A stretch of DNA of 49,421 nt from Bacteroidaceae bacterium (GCA_024693505.1 JAILKU010000045.1:1-49421), one strand, 5' to 3'; positions 17,803 to 25,980 are shown, numbered from the stretch's first letter. Made by a program: numbers and translations. The notes: a model not told the origin generated them from the letters alone.

Positions 17803-18070
17803 CGCCGGACGACCAGGAATTCAGTTTTTAGCCACGGTAATAAATTCTGGACGAACCGAAACTCAGTTTCTTGCCCCGTTGATAAATTCGGGACGACCCA
17901 AAACTCAGTTTCTTGCCCCGGTAATAAATTCGGGTTGACCCGAAACTCAGTTTCTAGCCCCGGTGATAAATTCGGGACGACCCGAAACTCAGTTTCTTGC
18001 CCAGGTAATAAATTCGGGACGACCCGGAACTCAGTTATCCGCCCCGGAAATGACTTCCGGGGGACGGCCA
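17803..18070 (+). repeat. 42-bp tandem array, TTCGGG hairpin core (about 6 units)
   Basis: Units start at about 17803, then 17845, 17887, 17929, 17971, 18013 and 18055 (partial), all exactly 42 bp apart. The usual core is TTCGGGACGACCCGAA: 6-bp arms with a 4-nt loop. The spacer (CTCAGTTTCTTGCCCCGG) is shared with the other two TTCCGG-class arrays. First and last units are degenerate, and the last shifts to the TTCCGG form. The array fills the gap between the TSCPD terminator and the 3' end of umuC. The stretch 18071-18210 has three further CTCCGGA motifs but no gene. Confidence 0.85.
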
Positions 18071-18210
18071 CGCAGAGCATCTCCGGAACCCAACCGACCA
18101 GGTCGGATGACTCCGGAAAGCGTTGCGAAGCACTTCGGTTCGGACGGCTCCGGAGAGAAACCGACCGAAAAAACAAATTGCGGGTGCTTTGGCCTCACTC
18201 CTCCCGACGG

Positions 18211-18235
18211 CCTTCTCCGGGATTATTGGAGAAGG
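18211..18235 (-). terminator. Hairpin at the 3' end of umuC
   Basis: CCTTCTCC (18211-18218) pairs with GGAGAAGG (18228-18235) across 9 nt, immediately after the umuC stop codon. There is no clear T-run. Confidence 0.5.
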
Positions 18236-19531
18236 TCATTTCAGGACAATGATATCACTCCATCGAGTCGTCGGGTTCTTACTCTTGAAATCATGCTTGA
18301 TGGCATTGGCAAAGACGTCTGCCTTTCCCTTGCCGTCCCTTCGCGTGTACTGCTGGCTGCCAAGCACAATCGTCTCAGTGCCGTTTACCTTGTTGATGCG
18401 GTCCATGACGGCATCCAGTCGCTTCATCTTCTCGAACTGTTCAGCATTCGTGTCGAACAAGTCTTGCTGGATGGGACTGTTTGGCCCGATTCCCATGACG
18501 ATGACACCGGCTTTCTTGTAGTGATAGCCCTGCCGGTAGAGCTTCTGGAGAACCTCATTGGCAGCCTTGACAATGGTGATGGTCGAGTCGGAGGGCGTGA
18601 CGAGCCGCTTCTCCTGAAAGTTCCAGTACTGGGGCAGGTCTTCGCGGAAAACATTGGTGTTGAGGAATACGCCTACGATGGACGCAGCCGTACCTTGCCG
18701 GCGCAGCTTCTCAGCACATCGGGCGGCATAGTTCGAGATGTGGGTGCGGAGTCCGTCGAGGTCTGTTATCATGCCGTTGAAGGAACGGCTGGTGCAGATG
18801 GATTTCTTCTTGGCCATCTCTTCGTTTGGCACACAGTCCTCGCCGTTCAGTTCGCGCCAGGTACGCTCGATGACGATGTTGTTGAATGTGACGCGTATCC
18901 AGTTCTGGTCGTGCCGGGCAAGGTCGTAGGCTGTCTTCACGCCAAGAGCTTCAAGGCGTGCGGCATAGCGCCGGCCAATGCCCCAGACTTCATCAATGGG
19001 ATATAGTTTCAGGGCCTTGATGCGCTTCTCGTCCGTATCAATCATGCAGCAGTGGCGGTAGCCCTGGTATTTCTTGGCGAAGTGGCTGGCCACCTTCGCC
19101 AGGGTCTTGTTGGGCGCAATTCCGATGCTGACGGGCATGCCTACGCTCTGCTTGATTCTCTTGTGCAGCTCTTCGCCCCACGCTTTCAGGTCCAGATGCG
19201 TCATGCCGTCGAGATAGACAAAGCACTCGTCGATGCTGTAGCGGAAGTAGGCTGGTGCCTCCTTGCGGATGATTGAAACCACGCGGCTTGTCAGCTCGCC
19301 ATAAAGCTCATAGTTTGACGAGAAGACGGCTATCTTCTGATTCGGGAACAGCTCTGCCAGTTGGAAATAGGGCGTTCCGGCCTTGATGCCCATCTTCTTG
19401 GCTTCATTCGAACGTGCCACCACGCAGCCGTCATTGTTCGAGAGCACAACAACGGGCTTGTCGTTCAGGTCTGGCCGAAAGACACGCTCGCACGATACGT
19501 AGCAGTTGTCACAGTCGATGATGCCGTACAT
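18236..19531 (-). CDS. umuC: Y-family DNA polymerase, UmuC (Pol V catalytic subunit)
   Basis: A 431-aa translesion polymerase. The Y-family catalytic acids are visible: D6 in IIDCDNCYVSCERVF, and D101/E102 in YSIDECFVYLDG. The helix-hairpin-helix region (IDEVWGIGRRYAARLEALG) and little-finger domain with CTSRSFNGM follow; the C-terminal UmuC extension is present. With cleaved UmuD it bypasses DNA lesions. Its start lies 5 bp after umuD, so the two are translated from one message that probably also carries dnaX. Confidence 0.95.
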   Translation of the reverse strand: MYGIIDCDNCYVSCERVFRPDLNDKPVVVLSNNDGCVVARSNEAKKMGIKAGTPYFQLAELFPNQKIAVFSSNYELYGELTSRVVSIIRKEAPAYFRYSIDECFVYLDGMTHLDLKAWGEELHKRIKQSVGMPVSIGIAPNKTLAKVASHFAKKYQGYRHCCMIDTDEKRIKALKLYPIDEVWGIGRRYAARLEALGVKTAYDLARHDQNWIRVTFNNIVIERTWRELNGEDCVPNEEMAKKKSICTSRSFNGMITDLDGLRTHISNYAARCAEKLRRQGTAASIVGVFLNTNVFREDLPQYWNFQEKRLVTPSDSTITIVKAANEVLQKLYRQGYHYKKAGVIVMGIGPNSPIQQDLFDTNAEQFEKMKRLDAVMDRINKVNGTETIVLGSQQYTRRDGKGKADVFANAIKHDFKSKNPTTRWSDIIVLK

Positions 19532-19536
19532 ATCTC

Positions 19537-19971
19537 CTATCTCCAGTGCTTAATCGTCCAGATGACAACGCCCCATATCTCGAAGTTATCCTCTTCCGTA
19601 ATCCTGATGGGCTTGAAGTCCTTATTGGCGGGGCGCAGTTCGATATAGCCGTCTTTCTTGTGGCGCAGGTCGAGATACTTGATGGTGAACTCTCCATTGA
19701 CATAGCCCACTACCACATCGCCGTCCCTTGGTTCAATCGAACGGTCAATGACCGCGATGTCGTTATTGCAGATGCCGGCTTCAATCATGGAATCGCCTTC
19801 GACCTTCCCGTAGAATGTGGATTCCGGATTGTGGATGAGGTCGCGGTTGAAGTCCAGCGTCTCATGGCTATAGTCCTCGGCCGGCGACGGGAAACCTGCT
19901 TTCAGCCCTTCAGCAATGGGTAACTTCAGCTCCTTGTTGAAGTCACCTTGTATAATCTTGATGTTTGACAT
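19537..19971 (-). CDS. umuD: UmuD, S24 self-cleaving Pol V accessory subunit
   Basis: A 144-aa S24/LexA-like protein. The autocleavage site is A25-G26 (GLKAGFPSP), the nucleophile S61 in VEGDSM and the general base K98 in GEFTIKYL. There is no DNA-binding domain, separating it from LexA. RecA-stimulated cleavage gives UmuD', which binds UmuC. The gene starts 15 bp after the dnaX stop, leaving no room for a separate promoter or SOS operator in the gap; regulation may be through dnaX or from inside it. Confidence 0.94.
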   Translation of the reverse strand: MSNIKIIQGDFNKELKLPIAEGLKAGFPSPAEDYSHETLDFNRDLIHNPESTFYGKVEGDSMIEAGICNNDIAVIDRSIEPRDGDVVVGYVNGEFTIKYLDLRHKKDGYIELRPANKDFKPIRITEEDNFEIWGVVIWTIKHWR

Positions 19972-19986
19972 GTCTCTCCCTGAGTC

Positions 19987-21798
19987 TCACTCAATCCTTA
20001 GGTTCATGCCCTGGACCAGCCTGGCCACGGCATGATTCTTTTCCATCATGAGCCTCAGGCGCTCGGGCTTGCTGTATTTGCGCTGGACTTTCTCTGCCTC
20101 GGCCACGCTCACCACGATGCGTGCGTCGTCGTTGAGCAGGCGCTGGCGTATGTAGCTTTCCATGCGCGGCACGAGCCGTCGCATGTCGGCCGCCACCTGG
20201 TCGTTGTAGACGGTGACGCCTATCGTGTGGTCGTCGAGCAGAGTGGGGCGTATGTCCCTCATGCGCATGGCCATGGCGGTCTCCTCCTTCGGCATGCGGT
20301 CGATTATCTCGTACCAGCAGGTGTGCAGATCGTTTTCCTGCAGGGGCTTGTCGTGTTTCTGGGCGGGCTGCGCCTGTGCCTCCTCGGCTTCCTGATTCGC
20401 CTTCTTCTTCCCGCCAAAGGCTGCCAGCGTCACTTTTCTCAGCTGGGCCGGCTTCTCTTGGGCGCTTTGTCCCAGTATGCTTTTATGCTCCGGCGCTGGA
20501 GTCTGCGCGGCAGCTGGCTGGGGTGTCGCTTGCGGTTGAGTAGGGGATGCGGGCTGAACCTTAGCCTGAGTCTGTGGTGTCGGTGCATCCTGTGTCGCTA
20601 CGGGTTGCGTGGCGGCCTGCTGCTGCGCCGGTTCTTGGCTCGTGCGCTTCTGGAATACTGGTTTTATTGTCTTGGCAGGGCCAGGCCCTCCGTCGGCCGC
20701 CTCGTCTTCGGTCAGCTGAGCCAGCTGAATCAGGCAGATCTCCACCTGCAGGCGTTTGTTGCGGCTCGTCCGGTAGGCCTGGTCGCAATCGTTGCACAGC
20801 TTTAGCGCTCGGTATAGGAAGCGGGGATGGCAGCGGAGGGCCTGTTCGTGGTAGCGGTTCCTCATCTGTTCGCTCATCTCCAACAGGGGGAGCGTCTGGG
20901 CGTCGCGACTCACCAGTACGTCGCGCAGATGGCTGGCCAGTCCACCGATGAAGTTTCCTGCATCGAATCCCTTCATCAGGACTTCATTAAGCAGGATCAG
21001 GCATGGCTCGACCTCATTCTTCAGGAAATGCTCTACCAGCCGGAAGTAGTACTCCGTGCTGAGTACGTTCAGGCTTTGGCACACTCTCTCGTATGTGAGC
21101 TGGCCGCCGGTGAAGCTGACCATCTGGTCGAAGATCGAGAGGGCGTCGCGCATGCCGCCGTCGGCTTTCTGGGCAATGAGGTTCAGCGCCTCGGGCTCAG
21201 CGGTGTAGCCTTCCTTCTCGGCCACGTACTTCAGGTGCTCAATGGTGTCCTGTATGGTCATCCGCTGGAAGTCGTATACCTGGCAGCGGCTCAGTATGGT
21301 GGGCAGTATCTTGTGCTTCTCGGTCGTGGCCAGGATGAAGATGACGTACGAAGGCGGTTCCTCCAGTGTTTTCAGGAAGGCGTTGAAGGCTGCGCTGCTC
21401 AGCATGTGCACCTCATCGATGATGAAGACCTTGTATCGCCCGATCTGTGGCGGTATCTGCACCTGCTGGATGAGCTCCCTGATGTCCTCGACCGAGTTGT
21501 TGCTGGCTGCGTCCAGTTCGTGTATGTTCATGGAGCGCTGCTCGTTGAAGGCGCGGCAGCTCTCGCATTCGCCGCAGGGATCTCCGTCGCTTTGCGGGTT
21601 CAGGCAGTTAATGGCCTTGGCAAAAATCCTGGCACAAGTGGTTTTACCTACTCCACGCGGCCCGCAGAAGAGATAGGCATGAGCGAGCTTGCCCGTGGCA
21701 ATGGCATTTTTCAGTGTTGTGGTGAGCGCACGTTGTCCAACCACCGCATCGAAGTTTAAAGGGCGGTATTTGCGTGCAGAAACGATAAATTCTTCCAT
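19987..21798 (-). CDS. dnaX: DNA polymerase III gamma/tau subunit
   Basis: A 603-aa clamp-loader ATPase. Walker A GPRGVGKT is at residues 46-53, the zinc module uses cysteines in CLNPQSDGDPCGECESC, and Walker B/DEXX is IIDEVHMLS, with a sensor/SRC region ILSRCQVYDFQRM. The C-terminal third is a Gln/Ala/Pro-rich linker (residues about 385-470) followed by a conserved tail, as expected for tau. It loads the sliding clamp and organises the replisome. It is the first gene of an apparent dnaX-umuD-umuC unit on the minus strand. Confidence 0.96.
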   Translation of the reverse strand: MEEFIVSARKYRPLNFDAVVGQRALTTTLKNAIATGKLAHAYLFCGPRGVGKTTCARIFAKAINCLNPQSDGDPCGECESCRAFNEQRSMNIHELDAASNNSVEDIRELIQQVQIPPQIGRYKVFIIDEVHMLSSAAFNAFLKTLEEPPSYVIFILATTEKHKILPTILSRCQVYDFQRMTIQDTIEHLKYVAEKEGYTAEPEALNLIAQKADGGMRDALSIFDQMVSFTGGQLTYERVCQSLNVLSTEYYFRLVEHFLKNEVEPCLILLNEVLMKGFDAGNFIGGLASHLRDVLVSRDAQTLPLLEMSEQMRNRYHEQALRCHPRFLYRALKLCNDCDQAYRTSRNKRLQVEICLIQLAQLTEDEAADGGPGPAKTIKPVFQKRTSQEPAQQQAATQPVATQDAPTPQTQAKVQPASPTQPQATPQPAAAQTPAPEHKSILGQSAQEKPAQLRKVTLAAFGGKKKANQEAEEAQAQPAQKHDKPLQENDLHTCWYEIIDRMPKEETAMAMRMRDIRPTLLDDHTIGVTVYNDQVAADMRRLVPRMESYIRQRLLNDDARIVVSVAEAEKVQRKYSKPERLRLMMEKNHAVARLVQGMNLRIE

Positions 21799-21869
21799 GT
21801 TTTCAGTTAGTTTGATGCAAATTTATAAAAAAAATGTGATAAATGGTATGTTATGACTTTCTTTTTTTC

Positions 21870-21877
21870 TACCTTTG
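21870..21877 (+). promoter_or_regulatory. -7 box (TACCTTTG) of the FtsB-like gene
   Basis: The TAnnTTTG match lies 25 bp before the ATG at 21902. An in-frame upstream TTG at 21875 falls inside this box, which argues against that start. Confidence 0.7.
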
Positions 21878-21901
21878 TGCAAAATAATTCAAATTTCGCT
21901 T

Positions 21902-22255
21902 ATGAGTAAGCTAAATTCCCTATGGGATTTTATAGCCAGGTACAAGTATTTCGTTGTCGGAGCGTTCATTATCCTTATCGTGGGCATCCTCGACGAGAAC
22001 AGTTTCCTTAACCTTTGCCGCCGTTCTGAACGCATCAGTCAGCTGAGGGCAGAGATTGAGAACTACAAGGCACAGTATCAGTGGGCAGACAATCAGGTTC
22101 GTGAGTTGGAAAGCTGTCCCGAGGCTGTCGAGAAATACGCGCGGGAAAAGTTCTTCATGAAACGTGATAACGAGGACGTCTTCTATGTGCCTGCTACGCT
22201 TTCCCATAAACAGGCAGAGGAAGAGGTTGCCGATTCAACTCTGATTTCTCAATAA
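21902..22255 (+). CDS. FtsB/DivIC-family septum formation protein
   Basis: A 117-aa bitopic membrane protein. A single transmembrane helix (residues about 14-31, YFVVGAFIILIVGIL) is followed by a coiled coil (RISQLRAEIENYKAQYQ) and the conserved C-terminal block ESCPEAVEKYAREKFFMKRDNEDVF, typical of FtsB/DivIC. Such proteins link FtsL and FtsQ in the divisome. ATG 21902 was chosen because the only upstream start (TTG 21875) lies in the promoter -7 box. A small membrane-protein gene follows 8 bp later. Confidence 0.88.
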   Translation: MSKLNSLWDFIARYKYFVVGAFIILIVGILDENSFLNLCRRSERISQLRAEIENYKAQYQWADNQVRELESCPEAVEKYAREKFFMKRDNEDVFYVPATLSHKQAEEEVADSTLISQ

Positions 22256-22263
22256 CAAGCGAG

Positions 22264-22638
22264 ATGAGAGAACTTACGCCGCTTCAGAACCTCTTGTTCC
22301 GCCTGGGTGCCATACTGATGCTTGTGGGCTTGGCCGTTAAAATGTTTCATGCACAATTGTCACTCTGGATTTTTGGCGTAGGCGCCATGGCTTTTTGCCT
22401 GATGCGCCTGCAAGCGGAATACTTGGGACGTAGTTTCAATGTGCGCCGTCTGCGCCGGATGCAACTCCTTGGTTGCGTCTTTTTCCTGCTAACCGTACTG
22501 TGTATGAGCATGCAGACTTATCAGTACGGACCGATGCGCCGCAATGAGTGGATGGTTGCCCTTGCCATAGCCTGTGTTTTGGAGGTTTATACGGCTTGGC
22601 GCCTGCCAGATGAATTAGCAAATTCAAAAAAGTCTTAA
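22264..22638 (+). CDS. Small four-helix membrane protein, unknown function
   Basis: A 124-aa protein with four predicted transmembrane segments (about residues 11-27, 31-47, 68-84 and 94-111) and a short cytoplasmic Arg-rich stretch (FNVRRLRRMQ) between helices 2 and 3. No catalytic motif is seen, and I do not recognise a named family. It begins 8 bp after the FtsB-like gene and is surely co-transcribed with it, which suggests but does not prove an envelope or division role. Confidence 0.8.
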   Translation: MRELTPLQNLLFRLGAILMLVGLAVKMFHAQLSLWIFGVGAMAFCLMRLQAEYLGRSFNVRRLRRMQLLGCVFFLLTVLCMSMQTYQYGPMRRNEWMVALAIACVLEVYTAWRLPDELANSKKS

Positions 22639-22676
22639 TAAGTCATAAAAAATTTCCATATTTCATGGAGATAGGC

Positions 22677-22684
22677 TACCTTTG
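22677..22684 (+). promoter_or_regulatory. -7 box (TACCTTTG) of the DUF4369-like lipoprotein gene
   Basis: The TAnnTTTG match lies 25 bp before the ATG at 22709. The longer frame's TTG at 22682 lies inside it. Confidence 0.65.
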
Positions 22685-22708
22685 CACGCAGGTTTCAATG
22701 ATATAAGC

Positions 22709-23407
22709 ATGAAAAGTCTGTGCTTAATGCTTTTGCCATCTGTTCTGCTGCTGATTTCCTGTGCAGATCAGTATGTCGTGAACGGAACGTCATCAGTTCA
22801 GGCCTTAGAGGGTAAAACGCTCTATCTTAAGGTTTTCCGCGATGATGATATGCATACTATCGATTCTGCTCGGGTCGTACATGGGCGATTCCGCTTCAGC
22901 GGGGTTATGGATTCCATAACTATGGCTAACGTTTTTATGGACAATTCCAGCGTAATGCCTCTGGTGCTCGAGGACGGGCGGGTTGAGATGAAGATTGGCG
23001 AAATCAGCCAAAGTGCCACGGGAACTCCCCTCAATGACACTCTTTCTCGTTTTATCCAGCGCAAGACGCAGATTGATGCCCAGATGGCTGAACTGCCTCA
23101 CCGCGAGAGTCAGATGATTATGGACGGCATCGACCACGAACTCATCGTGCGCCGGCTTAGTGAGGAGGCCCAGGAGCTCTCTGCCCAGAACGACAGGCTG
23201 GTTACGCGCTTCATCATCAGCAATTACAATAATGTACTGGGGCCTGGTATCTTCATGATTCTTACCAGCGGGCTTGAGTATCCCATAATGAATCCGCAGA
23301 TAGAGGAAATCCTCTCCGATGCACCGCCATATTTCCTGAACAATCCGTATGTGAAGGAGTATATCAAGGCGGCTGAAGCCAATATGAAGAAGATACATGA
23401 GTATTGA
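22709..23407 (+). CDS. DUF4369-like lipoprotein
   Basis: A 232-aa predicted lipoprotein: the signal MKSLCLMLLPSVLLLISC ends in lipobox cysteine C18. The first half looks like the DUF4369 fold common in Bacteroidetes (GKTLYLKVFRDDDMHTIDSARVVHGRFRFSG is its typical opening), usually found before thioredoxin-like domains; here no thioredoxin domain or CXXC follows, only a helical C-terminal half. Function is unknown; it is probably anchored in the envelope. The start was chosen from the signal peptide and the promoter position. Heptanucleotide repeats begin 12 bp after the stop. Confidence 0.8.
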   Translation: MKSLCLMLLPSVLLLISCADQYVVNGTSSVQALEGKTLYLKVFRDDDMHTIDSARVVHGRFRFSGVMDSITMANVFMDNSSVMPLVLEDGRVEMKIGEISQSATGTPLNDTLSRFIQRKTQIDAQMAELPHRESQMIMDGIDHELIVRRLSEEAQELSAQNDRLVTRFIISNYNNVLGPGIFMILTSGLEYPIMNPQIEEILSDAPPYFLNNPYVKEYIKAAEANMKKIHEY

Positions 23408-23418
23408 GGGCATTTGGC

Positions 23419-23548
23419 AATTCATAATTCATAATTCATAATTCACAGTTGAAAGTCGCTAGTTGCAGTTCACAATTCATAATTCACAGTTGAAAGTCGC
23501 AGTTCATAACTGACTGTTGCAGTTCATAAGTCTTAAGTCATAATTCTT
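23419..23548 (+). repeat. Microsatellite region, AATTCAT/ATAATTC heptamers
   Basis: Runs of the 7-mer AATTCAT are interleaved with a larger direct repeat ending in CACAGTTGAAAGTCGC (two copies, ending near 23459 and 23500). The last ATAATTC unit directly touches the TTG start codon of the acyltransferase gene. Confidence 0.85.
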
Positions 23549-24305
23549 GAAATACCTATACCGAATTTATCAGATTCTCATTGGCGCTCCCATCCTTTTG
23601 GCCGCCACTATCCTCACGGCGCTTGTAACGATTGTGGGCTGCACCCTGGGCAGTGCTCACTTCTGGGGCTACTATCCGGCTATGGTGTGGAGCCGGCTTA
23701 TGTGCCGAGTCATGCTTCTGCCCGTCAGTGTCAGGGGGCGCGACCGTCTCGACCGCCGTACTTCCTACGTCTTTGTGGCCAATCATCAGGGGCCCTATGA
23801 CATATTCCTCGTCTATGGATTCCTGGGGCGGAACTTCAAGTGGATGATGAAGAAAGCCCTGAGCCGCATCCCCTTGGTGGGCAAAGCCTGTCTCAGTGCC
23901 GGGCATATTATGGTTGACAAGAGCGGACCGAAGGCGGTTCAGCAAACCTACGAGCAGGGACGTCGCGTCCTGAGGGGCGGCACCAGCCTCTTCGTCTTTC
24001 CCGAGGGAGCCCGAACCTTTACCGGTCACATGGGCGTTTTCCGTCGCGGAGCCTTCCAGCTGGCCGACGAGCTGCAGCTGCCTGTCGTGCCTGTCACCAT
24101 CAGCGGTTCCTTCGACGTGCTTAGCCGGCAGCAGGGATTCTGGTTCCTGACTTGGCATCCTCTCTCGCTCACGATTCATGAGCCTATCCATCCGCAGAGC
24201 AAGGGGCCTGAGAATGTAAGGCAGACGATGCAGCAGAGCTATGAGACGATAATGGCGGCACTGCCTCCCCGTCATCAGGGCTATGTGGAGAACCCGGACC
24301 AGTGA
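23547..24305 (+). CDS. plsC: 1-acyl-sn-glycerol-3-phosphate acyltransferase family protein
   Basis: A 252-aa membrane acyltransferase. The N-terminal hydrophobic segment (residues about 8-32) precedes the catalytic HX4D motif (H80-D85 in VANHQGPYD) and the substrate-binding FPEGART block (151-157). It probably transfers an acyl chain to lysophosphatidate in phospholipid synthesis; acylation of another lipid is possible. The start is TTG: the sequence from it, KYLYRIYQILIGAP, is family-like, and no ATG or GTG fits. The TTG sits hard against a microsatellite, so the original start context may have been rewritten by repeat expansion. Confidence 0.87.
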   Translation: MKYLYRIYQILIGAPILLAATILTALVTIVGCTLGSAHFWGYYPAMVWSRLMCRVMLLPVSVRGRDRLDRRTSYVFVANHQGPYDIFLVYGFLGRNFKWMMKKALSRIPLVGKACLSAGHIMVDKSGPKAVQQTYEQGRRVLRGGTSLFVFPEGARTFTGHMGVFRRGAFQLADELQLPVVPVTISGSFDVLSRQQGFWFLTWHPLSLTIHEPIHPQSKGPENVRQTMQQSYETIMAALPPRHQGYVENPDQ

Positions 24306-24490
24306 AGGTTCAAAGTTCAATTCATAATTCACAATTCATAATTCATAATTATTTGCTAGCGCCCTTGTTCGCTGCTCCAGGAGTTTAAGAGGTTCAAGAG
24401 TTCAAGAGGTTCAGGAGTTCAAGAGTTCAAGAGTTCAAGAGGTTCAGGAGTTTAAGAGGTTAAAAGTTCAAGGTTTAAGGTTCAAGGTCC
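24306..24490 (+). repeat. Microsatellite region: AATTCAT, then GTTCAAGA-type units
   Basis: A short AATTCAT tract (about 24317-24349) is followed by a long run of 7-9 bp units (GTTCAAGA, GTTCAGGA, TTTAAGAG) from about 24383 to 24490. The run ends a few bases before the TTG used as start of the next gene. Confidence 0.85.
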
Positions 24491-24491
24491 T

Positions 24492-25397
24492 TTGCAATAC
24501 CATACTATATATAATAATGTACATGATGTGGCCGGCTATATCAACTGGCTCTACTTCTTCCATGCCTGGGGATTTCCTGTCCGCTACGGCAGCATAGCGC
24601 GCGTGCATGGCTGTGTGGCATGCCGGCAGAACTGGCTGCAGGGCTTTCCGGGAGGGGAGCGCGTCAGGGCGGGCGAGGCGATGCGGCTTTACGACGAAGC
24701 CCGGAACCTGCTGGACGAATGGGACAGGGCCGGGCTTCAGACGCGTTTCCGCGTGGCGCTCCGTCCCGCCGTCAGCGACGGCGATGACATCCTGCTGCCC
24801 GACGATGGCGAGCGCATCTGCCTGCTCCGTCAGCAGCATGTGCCGCAGGGCGAGCCTTGCCTCTGCCTGGCTGATTTCGTGCGGCCCATCGGGCAGGGTG
24901 AGCCGGACCGCATCGGGCTCTTTGCCACCACCGTCGACCGTGAGATGGAGCAGTGGGGAGGGGAGGACGAGTACAGGCGGCTGCTCAGCCAGACCCTGGC
25001 CGACCGCCTGGCTGAGGCGACGGCCGAGGCGGGGCATCTCCTGGTGCGCCGACGGCTGTGGGGCTATGCGCCCGACGAGGACCTTACCGTTGACGAGCTC
25101 TTCGCCGAGCGCTACCAGGGGCGGCGGCCTGCCGTGGGCTATCCCTCGCTGCCCGACCAGAGCCTTAACTTCCAGCTTGCCCGCCTGCTCGACTTCGACG
25201 GCCTGGGCATTCGCCTTACCGAGAACGGCGCCATGCAGCCCCATGCCAGTACCAGCGGACTGATGATATCCCATCCGCAGGCCCGGCACTTCAGCGTGGG
25301 GACCATCGGCGAGGACCAGCTGCAGGACTATGCCCGCCGCCGCGGGGCATCTCCCGACGCACTCCGCCGCTTCCTGCAAGTCGGTTCCCCGGCCTGA
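24492..25397 (+). CDS. Stand-alone MetH reactivation (AdoMet-binding) domain
   Basis: A 301-aa protein matching only the C-terminal activation domain of cobalamin-dependent methionine synthase (PF02965). Hallmarks are YINWLYFFHAWGF (cf. YIDWTPFF in MetH), GDDILL, RRPAVGYPSLPD (the AdoMet-binding RxxxGYP motif), LTENGAMQPHASTSGLMISHP and SVGTIGEDQLQDYARRRG. It should bind S-adenosylmethionine and remethylate oxidised cob(II)alamin on MetH. The MetH at 37463-40204 ends just before this domain, so the two are complementary halves 12 kb apart. The start is uncertain: TTG 24492 is the furthest start codon downstream of an in-frame stop at 24453, and no in-frame ATG precedes the domain. Confidence 0.88.
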   Translation: MQYHTIYNNVHDVAGYINWLYFFHAWGFPVRYGSIARVHGCVACRQNWLQGFPGGERVRAGEAMRLYDEARNLLDEWDRAGLQTRFRVALRPAVSDGDDILLPDDGERICLLRQQHVPQGEPCLCLADFVRPIGQGEPDRIGLFATTVDREMEQWGGEDEYRRLLSQTLADRLAEATAEAGHLLVRRRLWGYAPDEDLTVDELFAERYQGRRPAVGYPSLPDQSLNFQLARLLDFDGLGIRLTENGAMQPHASTSGLMISHPQARHFSVGTIGEDQLQDYARRRGASPDALRRFLQVGSPA

Positions 25398-25456
25398 CCC
25401 GCACGGCTGGCAACCAATTTGCAGCCTTTTAGCCCATTTAGGAGAATTTCTTCCGT

Positions 25457-25464
25457 TATCTTTG
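25457..25464 (+). promoter_or_regulatory. -7 box (TATCTTTG) reading into the 25.5-kb repeat array
   Basis: An exact TAnnTTTG match lies 14 bp before the first array core. The bases after it, CCCCGGAAA, are the same as the array spacer. It could transcribe the array or be the old promoter of the remnant at 25767. Confidence 0.5.
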
Positions 25465-25769
25465 CCCCGGAAACGACTTCCGGACGACCCGGAACTCAGT
25501 TTCTTGCCCCGGTTATGACTTCCGGACGACCCGGAACTCAGTTTCTTGCCTCCGAAACGACTTCCGGACGACCCGGAACTCGGTTTCTTGCCCCGGAAAT
25601 GACTTCCGGACGACCCGGAACTCAGTTTCTTGCCCCGGAAACGACTTCCGGATGACCCGGAATTCAGTTTTTCACCTCGGAAATAAATTCCGGACGACCC
25701 GGAACTCAGTTTCTTATCTCGGAAATAACTTCCGGACGATCCGGAACTCAGTTTTTTGCCCCGGAAATC
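25464..25769 (+). repeat. 42-bp tandem array, TTCCGG hairpin core (7 units)
   Basis: Seven cores start at 25478, 25520, 25562, 25604, 25646, 25688 and 25730, exactly 42 bp apart. The core is TTCCGGACGACCCGGAA with 6-bp arms and a 5-nt loop, followed by CTCAGTTTCTTGCCCCGGAA. Scattered point changes occur in loop, arm and spacer. The 42-bp period keeps reading frames open on both strands, creating spurious ORFs. Confidence 0.9.
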
Positions 25770-25980
25770 TATGCCTTCAAGAGTGGAAAGACGACAACTT
25801 GCCATGTGAAAATAAGTGCTGACTACTCCGCCCTCGCCGCCAAGGTCAATGCAACCTTCACGGCCGACCTCTTTGGCGATGGCCCGGTGAAGGCTAACCC
25901 GGCATTAAAACGAAGAGCGGAGCTTTCGGGCTCCGCTCTTTGTATCCTGACGGTTGTCAGGAAGGGATGTTGGGGATAAT
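25767..25980 (+). pseudogene. Possible gene remnant downstream of the array
   Basis: Immediately after the array an open frame runs through YAFKSGKTTTCHVKISADYS, then ALAAKVNATFTADLFGDGP and KANPALK with GC-rich third positions like the genuine neighbours, then crosses a hairpin and stops at 25978-25980. There is no start codon on its 5' side other than through the array. It looks like the 3' end of a gene cut off by repeat growth or deletion. I do not recognise the family. It could also be noncoding. Confidence 0.35.
25913..25941 (+). terminator. Terminator-like hairpin
   Basis: AAGAGCGGAGC pairs with GCTCCGCTCTT across a 6-nt loop. It lies inside the open frame of the presumed remnant, which suggests the true stop of that gene has been lost or lies just before it. 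Confidence 0.65.

Noticed and set aside
17691..18176. 161-aa minus-strand frame over the 17.8-kb array
   Set aside because: The repeat period keeps the frame open; there is no promoter, and the frame runs into a terminator.
24468..25805. 445-aa minus-strand open frame with SSGSSGS-RFRGKKL repeats
   Set aside because: It is the 42-bp array read through (42 is a multiple of 3) plus the antisense of the MetH activation gene.
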